Shown here: one piece after another, positions 5,744-5,997 of the stretch
Layout: each line of letters begins with the position of its first letter
Position numbering within the stretch: the first letter of the stretch is position 1
Source: Anaerolineae bacterium
GTDB lineage: Bacteria; Chloroflexota; Anaerolineae; Anaerolineales; Villigracilaceae
DNA length: 5,997 bases
Direction: 5' to 3'
Assembly: GCA_017303735.1 (NCBI GenBank)
Contig: JAFLCF010000239.1
Span: 1 to 5,997, forward strand
Position numbers and translations under genes: made by a program
The notes under the pieces: generated by a model
The model's input: the letters and a program-made list of their open reading frames with translations, nothing else
What the model was told of the DNA's origin: nothing
Database searches by the model: none

Positions 5744-5997
5744 CTATTTCACTACCGAGATGATCTTGACCCAGACCAACGAGCCAAAGAATTGACCGGC
5801 ATCATCTTTGATCTTGTAATACCAGATGTATTCGCCGGGTTCTTTGGGCGCTTTCAAGGTGACGGTGAATGTGCGGGTTTCACCGGGTTTGGTGAAAGGA
5901 CCATCTTTGGGGATGATGTAATCTTTGCCGTTCCCGTATTTGGGTCCGGTGGAAAATTCCTGAATAAAGGCAAATGAGTAGCCTTCATCCCATGCAC
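5744..5997 (-). CDS. C-terminal part of a second NBR1-type Ig-like domain protein (partial)
   Basis: Only the last 84 codons are inside the window; the N-terminus lies beyond the right edge. Reading on the - strand, the visible protein begins AWDEGYSFAFIQEF, continues with FTKPGETRTFTVTLKAPKEP and GEYIWYYKIKDDAGQFFG, and ends VKIISVVK before a TAG at 5746-5744. These blocks align by eye with the second half of the Ig-like domain of the neighbouring lipoprotein: AWDEGY with CTWDTSY, the KAPxxPGEY block, and the W/Y-x-K-x-x-D/N-x-x-G-x-x-F-G strand. The two end codon bases visible at the window edge fit a Cys before AWD, as in the neighbour, but the third base is not visible. Whether the gene also encodes a lipoprotein signal cannot be seen. 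It lies 15 bp upstream of the next gene, so they are probably one transcription unit. Confidence 0.75.
   Translation of the reverse strand, partial: AWDEGYSFAFIQEFSTGPKYGNGKDYIIPKDGPFTKPGETRTFTVTLKAPKEPGEYIWYYKIKDDAGQFFGSLVWVKIISVVK

Noticed and set aside
5561..5977. A 138-codon + strand frame over the Ig-like protein genes.
   Set aside because: It is antisense to two genes with clear domain similarity, has a composition biased to Gly/Phe from the reverse of Pro/Lys-rich coding, and shows no motif.
1..5997. tRNA, rRNA, CRISPR array, insertion sequence or phage genes.
   Set aside because: No cloverleaf, no regularly spaced direct repeats, no transposase or integrase motifs and no target-site duplications were seen on reading either strand.

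Overview
This 6 kb window looks like ordinary chromosome from a Chloroflexota bacterium, most likely of the Anaerolineae. That placement is an inference. It rests on two neighbouring secreted proteins with the NBR1-type Ig-like domain, one of them a lipoprotein with a Thr/Pro-rich linker, on a membrane GAF/HisKA_3 histidine kinase, and on moderate G+C. No ribosomal or marker gene is present to confirm it.

The layout is two convergent blocks. On the + strand are a PAPS-dependent sulfotransferase (11-742), then after a 66-bp gap with a plausible promoter a sensor histidine kinase (809-2569), and 3 bp later an alpha/beta hydrolase (2573-3349). On the - strand, reading right to left, are the 3' end of an Ig-like domain gene (5744-5997, cut by the window edge), a lipoprotein with the same domain (5728-5093), queG for epoxyqueuosine reductase (5103-4072, TTG start, overlapping the lipoprotein gene by 11 bp) and an rdgB/Ham1-type dITP/XTP pyrophosphatase (4031-3432). 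The tight spacing suggests that the - strand genes are co-transcribed. The blocks meet at 3350-3431, which holds a strong hairpin terminator.

The most unusual signal is a pair of nested palindromes at 3395-3427 and 4045-4077, on either side of rdgB. Both are built from the same 15-bp unit, AGGTGACWGTCACTT. The unit pairs point in opposite directions: diverging in one copy, converging in the other. The 18-bp centre-to-centre spacing is unchanged and every arm change is compensated. One copy ends in a T-tract and serves as the rdgB terminator. The other supplies the stop codon of queG.

Functionally the window mixes a signalling pair (kinase plus hydrolase), tRNA queuosine modification, nucleotide-pool sanitation and cell-surface proteins. 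I see no phage, CRISPR, insertion sequence, tRNA or rRNA, and no clear defence or biosynthetic system.
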